The position numbers were made by a program, and so were the translations under genes. Positions 7,285 to 14,127 of a stretch of 15,790 nucleotides of DNA are shown here, piece by piece. The stretch covers positions 1 through 15,790 of the forward strand of contig CANTWP010000028.1 in assembly GCA_947853245.1 (NCBI GenBank), given 5' to 3'. Position 1 is the first letter of the stretch. Every line of letters begins with the position of its first letter. The notes beneath the pieces were generated by a model. That model did no database searches, was not told the DNA's origin, and saw only the letters and a list, made by a program, of their open reading frames with translations. The DNA is from an uncultured Bacilli bacterium. GTDB lineage: Bacteria; Bacillota_I; Bacilli_A; RF39; UBA660.

Positions 7285-8167
7285 TTCTATAATAATTGGT
7301 GCTGGTGTATCTGGAATGACATCAGCCATTTATTTAAAAAGAGCAGGTATTAATTTTTTATTACTTGAGCAGAATTATCCTGGTGGTCAATTAAATAGAG
7401 CTGATAAGGTTAAGAATTATCCAGGTATAGTAGAAATAGATGGACCTAGTTTAGTTATGAATATGGTTAATCAATTAAATGAATTAGATATAAATATTAA
7501 TTATGAACAAGTTATTGATATTGAAGATAAGATTGAATATAAAATTGTTCATACCAATAAAAAGGATTATACTACTAAAACAGTATTACTAACGACAGGT
7601 AGAATACCAAGAGAATTAGGTTTAGAAAATGAAAAATCTTTGATTGGTAAAGGTATAAGTTGGTGTGCTAGTTGTGATGGCAATTTTTATAAAGAAAAAT
7701 CAGTTGCGGTAGTAGGTGGTGGTAATACCGCTATTGGAGATGCTACATATTTAAGTAATATTTGTAAAAAAGTTTATGTAATAAATCGAACAGATCATTT
7801 TCGCGCTGATGCTGGAATTTTAGATAAAGCTAAAGAAAAGGATAATATTTGTTTTATCACTAATAGAATTGTTACAAAACTAAATATTCAAGACGAGAAA
7901 CTTTCTTCTATTGAATTAGATAATGGTGAAATAATTGAATTATCAGGTTTATTTGAAGCAATTGGTAGTATCCCTAATATTAATTATTTAAAAAGTATTA
8001 GTTTAGTAACAGATAATAATTATATTATAGTAGATAAAGATTTAAAGACTTCTGTTGATGGTATATATGCCTCTGGCGACGCAATTAAAAAAGATCTATA
8101 TCAAATTGTAACCGCAACTGGAGAAGGAGCGCTTGCTGCAAATTCTATAATAAATTATTTAAATTGA
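7268..8167 (+). CDS. trxB: TrxB, thioredoxin-disulfide reductase
   Basis: TrxB passes electrons from NADPH through FAD and a redox-active disulfide to thioredoxin. The 299-residue product has the FAD-binding GAGVSGMTSA (11-20), the active-site pair CASC (C133, C136) in SWCASCDGNF, the nucleotide-binding GGGNTAIGDA (150-159), and the C-terminal FAD motif YASGDAIKKDLYQIVTATGEGA. The active site is CASC where CATC or CAVC is more usual. The start at 7268 follows AGGAG (7255-7259) at good spacing and gives the normal N terminus; an ATG at 7250 would add six residues and has no ribosome binding site. Thioredoxin itself is not in the window. The order lgt-trxB-yvcK-whiA echoes B. subtilis. Confidence 0.95.
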   Translation: MKLDFDSIIIGAGVSGMTSAIYLKRAGINFLLLEQNYPGGQLNRADKVKNYPGIVEIDGPSLVMNMVNQLNELDININYEQVIDIEDKIEYKIVHTNKKDYTTKTVLLTTGRIPRELGLENEKSLIGKGISWCASCDGNFYKEKSVAVVGGGNTAIGDATYLSNICKKVYVINRTDHFRADAGILDKAKEKDNICFITNRIVTKLNIQDEKLSSIELDNGEIIELSGLFEAIGSIPNINYLKSISLVTDNNYIIVDKDLKTSVDGIYASGDAIKKDLYQIVTATGEGALAANSIINYLN

Positions 8168-8195
8168 TGTGCTGTCACATCTTTTTATTTTTTTG
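8166..8195 (+). terminator. Intrinsic terminator overlapping the trxB stop codon
   Basis: GATGTG (8166-8171) pairs with CACATC (8176-8181) around a CTGT tetraloop, followed by a long T-rich run to about 8194. The 5' arm includes the last two bases of the trxB stop codon. Confidence 0.8.
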
Positions 8196-8224
8196 TTTAA
8201 ATAATTATAAAAATATAGTATAAT
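8196..8224 (+). promoter_or_regulatory. Promoter of yvcK-whiA
   Basis: A perfect TATAAT -10 at 8219-8224 has TTTAAA at 8196-8201 with a 17-base spacer. The -35 is weak. Transcription would start near 8231, directly at the first leader hairpin. Confidence 0.65.
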
Positions 8225-8232
8225 GTATATGC

Positions 8233-8256
8233 CTATTTATAAATTTAAATAAATAG
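8233..8256 (+). promoter_or_regulatory. 5' hairpin at the start of the yvcK leader
   Basis: CTATTTAT (8233-8240) pairs with ATAAATAG (8249-8256) around an 8-base loop. It would lie at the very 5' end of the predicted transcript, where such hairpins can protect mRNA. The stem is AU-rich, so stability is modest. Confidence 0.45.
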
Positions 8257-8270
8257 TATATTTTTTAACA

Positions 8271-8308
8271 GAAAGGAATCTATAAATTAATTATAGATTA
8301 TGTCAATA
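8271..8308 (+). promoter_or_regulatory. Unusual yvcK ribosome binding site: hairpin between Shine-Dalgarno and start codon
   Basis: The only Shine-Dalgarno-like sequence, GAAAGGA (8271-8277), lies about 31 bases before the ATG at 8308, far too distant in linear form. A perfect 9-bp hairpin (AATCTATAA 8277-8285 with TTATAGATT 8291-8299, 5-base loop) fills the gap. If folded, it leaves 8 bases between the Shine-Dalgarno and the start codon, a normal spacing. A three-codon frame (ATG TCA ATA TGA, 8300-8311) also overlaps the yvcK start codon. Confidence 0.55.
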
Positions 8309-9261
8309 TGAATAAAAAAGTTGTTATTTTAGGTGGCGGAACTGGCATGTCCATGCTACTTAGAGGTTTAAAACAATTTCCGTTAGATATAACTGCAGTC
8401 GTATCTGTTTGCGATGATGGTAAAAGTACTGGTAAGATTAGAAGTGAGTTTAATGTACCTGCTTTAGGAGATATAAGAAGAGTATTAGCAGCTTTATCAG
8501 AAACGGAACCATTATTTGAAAAAATGCTTAATTATAGATTTTGTACAGGAGGTGACTTTAATGGTCATACAGTAGGTAATTTGCTTCTGGTTGCTATGTC
8601 AGAGATTACTGGTTCAGTATCAGATGGTGTTGAATCATTAGGAAAAGTATTGAATTTAAAAGGAAAAGTACTACCACTTACTGAGGAAAGTAATAATACC
8701 TTAGTAGCGGAAATGTCTGATGGCGAATTTGTTTATGGTGAGCATAATATCACAGAAGATGCTAGAACTATAAAACGTGTTTATTTTAAAGATAAGACTG
8801 AAGTTACTAAAGAAACATTGAGAGCTATAAAAGAGGCTGATTTAATAGTTTTAAGTATGGGTAGTTTATATACAAGCATTATCCCTAATTTAATTTGTGA
8901 TGAAGTTAAAACAGCAATTGATCAAAGTAAAGCGGAAGTAATGTATGTTTGTAATATAGTTACACAACCAGGTGAAACAGATGGATTTAAAGTTAGTGAT
9001 CATGTTAAAACATTAAATGAATATTTGGGTAATAAAAAAATAAGTGTAGTTATTGCTAATTCTGGACCAATTAGTAAACACATGGCTCTAAAATACGCTA
9101 CTACAGAACAAAAAGATCCTGTAGTATTTGATAAAACTAATTTAAAAAACATGAATTTAAAAATAATAAATGGTGATTTTGTGACAGTAGACGATGGAAC
9201 ATTGAAACATGATGCTATAAAATTATCTTTACAAATATTTTCTTATTTATTAATGAGGTGA
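8308..9261 (+). CDS. yvcK: YvcK family protein (gluconeogenesis factor / cell-shape factor)
   Basis: YvcK proteins bind UDP-sugars such as UDP-GlcNAc and, in B. subtilis, are needed for growth on gluconeogenic carbon sources and for normal cell shape. The 317-residue protein shows VVILGGGTGMSMLLRGL (5-21), CDDGKSTGKIRSEFNVPALGDIRRVL (35-60, where NDDGGSSG is more usual), GHTVGNLLL (86-94), MGSLYTSIIPNL (184-195, where GPGSLYTS is usual) and CNIVTQPGETDGF (215-227). The conserved N terminus supports the ATG at 8308, although its ribosome binding site is unusual. whiA follows after 4 bases. The rapZ-like yvcJ that often precedes yvcK is missing here. Confidence 0.93.
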   Translation: MNKKVVILGGGTGMSMLLRGLKQFPLDITAVVSVCDDGKSTGKIRSEFNVPALGDIRRVLAALSETEPLFEKMLNYRFCTGGDFNGHTVGNLLLVAMSEITGSVSDGVESLGKVLNLKGKVLPLTEESNNTLVAEMSDGEFVYGEHNITEDARTIKRVYFKDKTEVTKETLRAIKEADLIVLSMGSLYTSIIPNLICDEVKTAIDQSKAEVMYVCNIVTQPGETDGFKVSDHVKTLNEYLGNKKISVVIANSGPISKHMALKYATTEQKDPVVFDKTNLKNMNLKIINGDFVTVDDGTLKHDAIKLSLQIFSYLLMR

Positions 9262-9265
9262 TAGT

Positions 9266-10204
9266 ATGTCTTTTACTGGTGAAGTAAAATTAGAAATAAC
9301 TAATTTAGAAACTATAGAAACAGAAAAAATATCAGAATTATCTGCTATTATACATAATTCTGATATTACTTTAACAAGTATTAAAATTTCTTCTGAAAAT
9401 AATAATATAATTAGACATATTTATTCCTTAATTAAAGAATTATATGGAATAACTCCTAAAGTTGTGGTAAGACGTGGTTATAATTATAGTAAAAAATATA
9501 TCTATTTTCTAGAAATAAATTATAAAGTATTTGATATTTTAAATGATTTGGGAATATTAAATAATAATCAAATACTAACAATACCAAAAGATTTTATATA
9601 TGATGATGATTCTTTAACTAGGGCTTATATTAAAGGAATATTTTTATTAGTTGGAAGTATCAATGATCCTAAGAAATCAAGATATCATTTAGAAATGTTA
9701 GTTAATACTGAAGAATATGCATATTTTATCAGAGATTTATTAAATAAATATGATTTAAATAGTAAAATCTTAAAAAGAGATAGTAAGTTTATGATTTATA
9801 TGAAAGAGGCTGAAAAAATTGGTGATTTTTTACGTCTAATAAATGCTTTTAATTCTTTACTTTATTATGAAGATATACGTATTTATCGTGACCATAAGAA
9901 TATGACTAATCGTCTTAATAATTGTGAACAAGCAAATATTGATAAGATAATTGCTACCGCTAATAATCAAGTTAATGATATAGAGTTAATAATGAGTATT
10001 GGTGGGCTAGACTTGTTAGATGAAAAAGAACAAGTTGTTGCTAATTACAGAATGAAATATAAAGATGCTTCATTATTAGAATTAAGTGAAATAATATCTT
10101 TAGAAACAGGTAATAAAATTACTAAATCAGGTGTAAATCATCGTATGAAAAAAATAACTGATTTAGCTAGTCGTATTAGAAATAAAGAAAATAATAAAAA
10201 ATAA
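9266..10204 (+). CDS. whiA: WhiA, DNA-binding protein of division and development
   Basis: WhiA carries a degenerate LAGLIDADG homing-endonuclease domain joined to a C-terminal helix-turn-helix. In Streptomyces it controls sporulation septation; in B. subtilis it affects division and chromosome segregation. The 312-residue product matches from MSFTGEVKLEI through RAYIKGIFLLVGSINDPKKS and YHLEM, and FLRLINAFNSLLYYEDIRI to the terminal ITKSGVNHRMKKITDLASRI. The ATG follows GAGGTGAT, which includes the yvcK stop codon, so the two genes are tightly coupled. A strong terminator overlaps the stop codon. crh, which follows whiA in Bacillus, is absent. Confidence 0.95.
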   Translation: MSFTGEVKLEITNLETIETEKISELSAIIHNSDITLTSIKISSENNNIIRHIYSLIKELYGITPKVVVRRGYNYSKKYIYFLEINYKVFDILNDLGILNNNQILTIPKDFIYDDDSLTRAYIKGIFLLVGSINDPKKSRYHLEMLVNTEEYAYFIRDLLNKYDLNSKILKRDSKFMIYMKEAEKIGDFLRLINAFNSLLYYEDIRIYRDHKNMTNRLNNCEQANIDKIIATANNQVNDIELIMSIGGLDLLDEKEQVVANYRMKYKDASLLELSEIISLETGNKITKSGVNHRMKKITDLASRIRNKENNKK

Positions 10205-10236
10205 GTGATTTTATGAAAAAATGACTTGTTTTTTTT
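10196..10236 (+). terminator. Strong intrinsic terminator overlapping the whiA stop codon
   Basis: AAGTGATTTT (10203-10212) pairs with AAAATGACTT (10218-10227) with one G-G mismatch and a 5-base loop. Flanking A and T runs extend the stem (10196-10202 with 10228-10234), and eight T follow directly. Confidence 0.85.
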
Positions 10237-10267
10237 GGTGTATCCTTAAATTAGGAGGATTATGAAA

Positions 10268-10630
10268 ATGAATGAAAAAATATTGAGTATTAATGATATA
10301 GCGTATATAGAAGAATAGTTAGTACACATTAATAGTTGCATAGCTTTATATCATAGTTATTTTGAAGCTGGAATCACAAAATTTGAAAATACACCAATAG
10401 TTCAAAGTCTTTATGAATCTGGTAAATTTGGGCAATCACAAAAAGTATATATGACTAAATTGAAAAATGGATTAGATCAATATATCGATATTCTTCGTGA
10501 ACCTGGAGGTTTAATTAGTCAAACTTATAAATATATCAATAGCCAAAAAGACTTATTAATGAAAGATGCAAGAGGTTACACAGCAACGGATTCAATACGT
10601 GCTAGAAGGGAAGGAAATCAAAATGGATAA
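10268..10630 (+). pseudogene. Broken small helical protein gene with an in-frame TAG
   Basis: From the ATG at 10268, well placed after AGGAGGAT (10253-10260), the frame reads 16 codons to a TAG at 10316-10318. It then stays open in the same frame to a TAA at 10628-10630. The whole frame would encode about 120 residues; TAG could derive from CAG by one change, giving EEQLVHINSC. The product would be soluble, largely helical and without signal peptide (e.g. FENTPIVQSLYESGKFGQSQ and KLKNGLDQYIDILREPGGL). I do not recognise a family. It overlaps the next broken gene by 8 bases, suggesting a former two-gene operon. Small helical accessory proteins of type VII (LXG/WXG100) loci are one possibility, without direct support. 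No promoter is visible after the whiA terminator. Sequencing error or readthrough cannot be excluded. Confidence 0.6.
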
Positions 10631-10974
10631 ATCATCTGTCTTAGCGTTAAAAAGATGTTTTATTTAGGCTAATTGCTACAGAAGATGGAACTACCAGAAG
10701 TAGTTTCAGTCAGTTGAAAAAAGCGTCTAGATCTGCGGAAAATATTTCATACACTTTTAAAAATACCAATCAATTACTTTCAGAAGCATGGGAAGATGTT
10801 AGTGAATTTATGACAAAAATAGATGAAAAAATGATTGAGCTTCTAGATGATTGTTTTGAAGAAATAAAAAATTTTTGTGAGAATACTTATTCAAATGAAG
10901 CTGAAGCTACACAGGCTGCTACTAAAGCAAATTCTAGTGCTGCTAGTATATTATCAAGTTTAGGTATAGAATAA
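10623..10974 (+). pseudogene. Frameshifted small helical protein gene, WXG100-like in outline
   Basis: ATG at 10623 follows GGGAAGGAAA and reads MDKSSVLALKRCFI before a TAG at 10665. The downstream frame, starting at DVLFRLIATEDG and ending at TAA 10972-10974, is shifted. Removing one A from the A5 run at 10649-10653 joins them into one protein of about 116 residues (MDKSSVLALK-DVLFRLIATEDG...). A TTG at 10714 is the first usable start in the shifted frame but has no ribosome binding site, so the 86-residue frame there is probably a remnant. The protein is two long amphipathic helices with a Trp in between (LLSEAWEDVSEFMTKI), resembling WXG100 layout but with D for the Gly. That resemblance is weak. 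It is followed by an intact terminator. Confidence 0.6.
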
Positions 10975-10989
10975 TTTTAGATTATATTA

Positions 10990-11022
10990 AGAAAGTGAAA
11001 AAATTCATTTTCTTTTTCTTTG
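10990..11022 (+). terminator. Intrinsic terminator after the broken gene pair
   Basis: AGAAAGTGAA (10990-10999) pairs with TTCATTTTCT (11004-11013), ten pairs including one G-U, around an AAAA loop, followed by a T-rich run. The T run also overlaps the -35 region of the rplI promoter. Confidence 0.8.
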
Positions 11023-11037
11023 TATTTATAGTATAAT
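11009..11037 (+). promoter_or_regulatory. Promoter of rplI-dnaB
   Basis: TATAAT at 11032-11037 is a perfect -10 in the context ATAGTATAAT, also found at yvcK. The -35 at 17 bases (TTTCTT, 11009-11014) is poor and lies in the preceding terminator. Confidence 0.55.
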
Positions 11038-11062
11038 AATCTTACAAAAAGGACGGTGCATT

Positions 11063-11503
11063 ATGAAAGTTATATTTTTAAAGGATGTTAAAGGTCAAGG
11101 GAAAAAAGATGAAATTAAAAATGTAAAAGATGGGTATGGTATGAACTATTTAATTAAAAATGGTTATGCTATACTTGCTACTGAAACTGGTGTTAAAAGA
11201 TTAAAAACAGAACAAGAAGAAAATAGACTTCAAGAACAATTAAATATTAAAGAATGTGAAAAAATTAAACAGCAAATGGAAAAGTTAACGCTAAAATTTC
11301 AAGTTAAAACTGGTAAAACAGATAGAGTATTTGGTATCGTTAGTACCAAATCAATTGCTGATGAATTAAAGAAAAATGGGTTTAATATAGATAAACGAAA
11401 AATTAGATTAGATAATTCACTATCATGTTTGGGATTTCATGAAGTAGAAATAGAACTACATAAGGAAGTCATTGCTAAATTAAAAGTACAACTAGTAAAG
11501 TAG
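11063..11503 (+). CDS. rplI: Ribosomal protein bL9
   Basis: bL9 binds domain V of 23S rRNA near the L1 stalk and reaches across toward neighbouring ribosomes. The 146-residue length is typical. The N-terminal domain MKVIFLKDVKGQGKKDEIKN with VKDGYGMNYLIKNGYA is diagnostic. A charged connecting helix (about 52-77) leads to the C-terminal domain with TGKTDRVFGIVSTKSI and IRLDNSLSCLGFHEVEIELHKEV. AAAGGACGGTG just upstream is the ribosome binding site. The gene starts the rplI-dnaB pair common in Firmicutes; gdpP, which often precedes it, is absent and the broken gene pair lies there instead. Confidence 0.96.
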   Translation: MKVIFLKDVKGQGKKDEIKNVKDGYGMNYLIKNGYAILATETGVKRLKTEQEENRLQEQLNIKECEKIKQQMEKLTLKFQVKTGKTDRVFGIVSTKSIADELKKNGFNIDKRKIRLDNSLSCLGFHEVEIELHKEVIAKLKVQLVK

Positions 11504-11512
11504 GTGTAAAGT

Positions 11513-12865
11513 ATGCAAGAAAAGGTTATGCCACATAATATTGAGGCAGAACAATCTGTTTTAGGTTCAATGTTTTTATCAAAATATGCAGTACAAAAAG
11601 CAGTAGAGGCTTTGACTAGCGATTTATTTTATTCTGACAGACATGCAAAAATATTTGAAGTTATGTCTAGTCTATCAGAAAAAGGTAAACCAATTGATTT
11701 AACAACAGTTGCTTCAGAATTAGAAGATCGAAAATTATTAAAACAAATTGGTGATATTGAATATATAACAGAAATAATAAATTCTGTTCCAACGGCTGCT
11801 AATATCGATGAATATATTACAATAGTTGAAGAAAAGGCTATTCTTCGACGTTTAATTGAAGAAGCTACTAGTATTGTAAGTGATGGATATAATACCACTG
11901 AAGATTTTAATGATGTATTAGATAATGCTGAAAAGAAGATATTAAACGTAGTTAAAACTCGTAGAGGTAGTGAGTTTAGAAGCATTCAGGAAGTTCTTAC
12001 TAAGACGCAATCCGATTTAGAAAAATTAGCACAAACAAAGAATGAAATCACAGGTTTGCAAACCGGATTTTATGATTTAGATAAGATAACTTCTGGATTA
12101 CATCCAAATGAACTTATAATAATAGCAGCACGACCTGCTATGGGAAAAACAGCATTTGCCCTTAATTTAGCAACCAATATAGCAATGTATAATAATAAAC
12201 CAGTTGCTTTATTTAATATGGAAATGGGTGCAGAGCAATTAGTAATGCGTATGTTATCTTCACAAGGTCAAATAGATGGTTATAAATTAAGAAACGGTCG
12301 TTTAGAGCACAATGACTGGAAACGTGTCAACGAAGCAGTTAGTAGATTAGGTGATACAAAAATATATATTGACGATACACCTGGTATGACGATTAGTGAA
12401 ATCAGAGCTAAATGTCGTAGACTTGCTAGTAGTGAAACTGGCTTAGGTATAGTTATTATCGACTATTTACAATTAATTAGTGGATCGGCAAAATATGCTG
12501 GCAATCGTCAACAAGAAGTATCAGAAATATCTCGTTCTCTTAAAACGCTTGCTATGGAATTAAATATCCCAATAGTAGCACTGGCTCAGTTATCTCGTAC
12601 AGTTGAAGGTCGTGAAGACAAACGTCCGTTATTAAGTGACTTAAGGGAATCTGGTTCAATCGAACAGGATGCCGATATAGTTGCGTTCCTTTATCGTGAT
12701 GATTACTATACAAAACAAGTTTCCATTGATGAAAACACTAGTAAGAGTGAATTTATTATAGCTAAACATCGTAATGGTCCAACAACTACAATTGATTTAG
12801 TATTCAAACGAAACACTAGTACCTTTGTTAGTATGTTGAAAGAAGAAAAACAAAGTGAAAATTAG
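11513..12865 (+). CDS. dnaB: Replicative DNA helicase DnaB (DnaC in B. subtilis)
   Basis: This is the hexameric 5'-3' helicase that unwinds the chromosomal replication fork and recruits primase. The 450-residue protein has the N-terminal helical domain starting PHNIEAEQSVLGSMF (residues 7-21), a linker with GLQTGFYDLDKITSGLHPNEL (181-201), Walker A RPAMGKT (207-213), Walker B IVIIDYLQLIS (313-323), and the late motifs SRTVEGREDKRPLLSDLRESGSIEQDADIV. AGGTGT overlapping the rplI stop codon serves as ribosome binding site. The 3' end overlaps walJ by 11 bases. No intein or insertion is seen. All key residues are present. Confidence 0.97.
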   Translation: MQEKVMPHNIEAEQSVLGSMFLSKYAVQKAVEALTSDLFYSDRHAKIFEVMSSLSEKGKPIDLTTVASELEDRKLLKQIGDIEYITEIINSVPTAANIDEYITIVEEKAILRRLIEEATSIVSDGYNTTEDFNDVLDNAEKKILNVVKTRRGSEFRSIQEVLTKTQSDLEKLAQTKNEITGLQTGFYDLDKITSGLHPNELIIIAARPAMGKTAFALNLATNIAMYNNKPVALFNMEMGAEQLVMRMLSSQGQIDGYKLRNGRLEHNDWKRVNEAVSRLGDTKIYIDDTPGMTISEIRAKCRRLASSETGLGIVIIDYLQLISGSAKYAGNRQQEVSEISRSLKTLAMELNIPIVALAQLSRTVEGREDKRPLLSDLRESGSIEQDADIVAFLYRDDYYTKQVSIDENTSKSEFIIAKHRNGPTTTIDLVFKRNTSTFVSMLKEEKQSEN

Positions 12866-13622
12866 TGTTTTAGCAAGTGGTAGTAAGGGAAATAGTTGCT
12901 ACATTAAAACAGATATAGGTTCTTTTTTAATAGATATTGGTACTACATGTAATTATGTAGATAAGCAATTACAGAGTTTAAATGAAGATATTGGTGATAT
13001 AAAGGGAATATTTATAACGCATACTCATGCAGATCACATTAATGGTTTGAAAGTTTTTATAAAAAAATATAATCCTATTATTTATTTAACACAAAAAATG
13101 TATAATGAAATATCTTGTCTTATGAAAATTAGTAATTATAATATTATTGGTAAAAGTATTGAATTAGAAGATTTAATGGTTACTGTAATTAAAACTTCAC
13201 ATGATACTGATGATTCAGTAGGATATATATTTGAAGAAAAAGAACACAGTTTTGTTTATATTACCGATACTGGTTATATTAATATCAAAAATCATAATAA
13301 AGTTTTTAATAAGAACTTATATGTTCTTGAGAGCAATCATGATGTGCAAATGTTGATGGATAATCCTAAATATCCATATCATTTAAAACAAAGAATATTA
13401 GGTGATAAAGGGCATTTATCTAATAAAGATTCAGCTTATTATCTTAGTAAATTTATTGGAAATAATACTAAAACAATTATTTTAGCACATTTAAGTGAAC
13501 ACAATAATACTAAAGAAATAGCCATTGATACTTTAAAGAGAACTTTAGTTGATAATGATAAAAAATGTGATAATATAATAGTAGCGGAACAAAATAATAG
13601 AACGGAGTTTGTTGAGGTATGA
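12855..13622 (+). CDS. walJ: WalJ (YycJ) family metallo-beta-lactamase-fold hydrolase
   Basis: The 255-residue protein is of the YycJ/WalJ type, a metallo-hydrolase linked in Bacillus and Streptococcus to the WalRK cell-wall pathway and to coordination of replication and division; it may act on DNA. The N terminus KISVLASGSKGNSCYI is characteristic, followed by the metal ligands HTHADH (56-61), TSHDTDD (114-120), ITDTG (136-140), ESNHD (159-163), GHLSN (186-190) and AHLSEHNN (211-218). Translation starts at a GTG inside the end of dnaB, fixed by the conserved N terminus; there is no strong ribosome binding site, so coupling to dnaB is likely. The walRKHI genes are not in the window. The stop codon overlaps the rlmH start (ATGA). 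Confidence 0.88.
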   Translation: MKISVLASGSKGNSCYIKTDIGSFLIDIGTTCNYVDKQLQSLNEDIGDIKGIFITHTHADHINGLKVFIKKYNPIIYLTQKMYNEISCLMKISNYNIIGKSIELEDLMVTVIKTSHDTDDSVGYIFEEKEHSFVYITDTGYINIKNHNKVFNKNLYVLESNHDVQMLMDNPKYPYHLKQRILGDKGHLSNKDSAYYLSKFIGNNTKTIILAHLSEHNNTKEIAIDTLKRTLVDNDKKCDNIIVAEQNNRTEFVEV

Positions 13623-14074
13623 TTAAAATTATTTGTGTTGGTAAGATAAAAGAAAAATTTTTTACTGACGCCATTAAAGAATATGAAAAAAGACTTAGTA
13701 AATATACTAAACTACAAATTATTGAAGTTCCAGATGTGTATTATGAATCTCCTGATGTTTGCATGAAAAAGGAAGCTGAATATATACAAAAATATGTAGC
13801 GGCTAAAGACTATGTTATAACACTAGAAATAAATGGAAATACATTGTCTTCTATAGAATTATCTAATAAATTAGATTCTATTTTTCAAATTAATTCAACT
13901 ATTGATTTTATTATAGGTGGTTCTCATGGATTATTTGATACTATGAAAAATAGAAGTAATTATGCCTTATCATTTTCTAAATTAACATTTCCACATCAAA
14001 TGTTTAGAATTATGTTGTTAGAACAGATATATCGTAGTTTTAAGATTATAAATAATGAATCTTATCATAAATAA
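13619..14074 (+). CDS. rlmH: RlmH, 23S rRNA pseudouridine-1915 N3-methyltransferase
   Basis: RlmH is a SPOUT-class methyltransferase acting on the pseudouridine at position 1915 (E. coli numbering) in helix 69 of 23S rRNA on the assembled ribosome. The 151-residue product carries MIKIICVGKIKEKFF at the N terminus, the SAM-binding knot elements FIIGGSHGL (97-105) and LTFPHQMFRIMLLEQIYRSF (122-141), and the conserved end KIINNESYHK. The start overlaps the walJ stop as ATGA. walJ and rlmH are also close neighbours in the B. subtilis yyc region. Confidence 0.97.
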   Translation: MIKIICVGKIKEKFFTDAIKEYEKRLSKYTKLQIIEVPDVYYESPDVCMKKEAEYIQKYVAAKDYVITLEINGNTLSSIELSNKLDSIFQINSTIDFIIGGSHGLFDTMKNRSNYALSFSKLTFPHQMFRIMLLEQIYRSFKIINNESYHK

Positions 14075-14089
14075 TGAATAAAACGTTTG

Positions 14090-14127
14090 AAAATCGTTCA
14101 CTATTAATTAGAGAGGACGATTTTTTT
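14090..14127 (+). terminator. Terminator-like hairpin whose 3' arm holds the spoIIR ribosome binding site
   Basis: AAAATCGTTC (14090-14099) pairs fully with GGACGATTTT (14115-14124), ten pairs with one G-U, and seven T end immediately before the spoIIR ATG at 14128. The Shine-Dalgarno GAGAGGA (14111-14117) overlaps the 3' arm. It could work as a terminator, as a translation block, or both. Confidence 0.6.

Noticed and set aside
10316..10318. TAG read as an amino acid (alternative code)
   Set aside because: TAG ends rplI, dnaB and the YvlD-like gene at the expected family lengths, so it is a normal stop here.
10714..10974. A standalone 86-residue gene from TTG at 10714
   Set aside because: No ribosome binding site, and the same frame continues upstream to the A5 tract where it joins a properly started gene; it is better explained as part of a frameshifted gene.
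11629..11985. Open frame of 118 codons on the - strand opposite dnaB
   Set aside because: Entirely inside a well-conserved gene, no ribosome binding site or promoter, no recognisable domain.
14020..14127. SigF-type promoter for spoIIR
   Set aside because: I looked for the GYATA and GGNNANANT-like elements upstream and did not find a convincing pair; a distant or diverged promoter remains possible.
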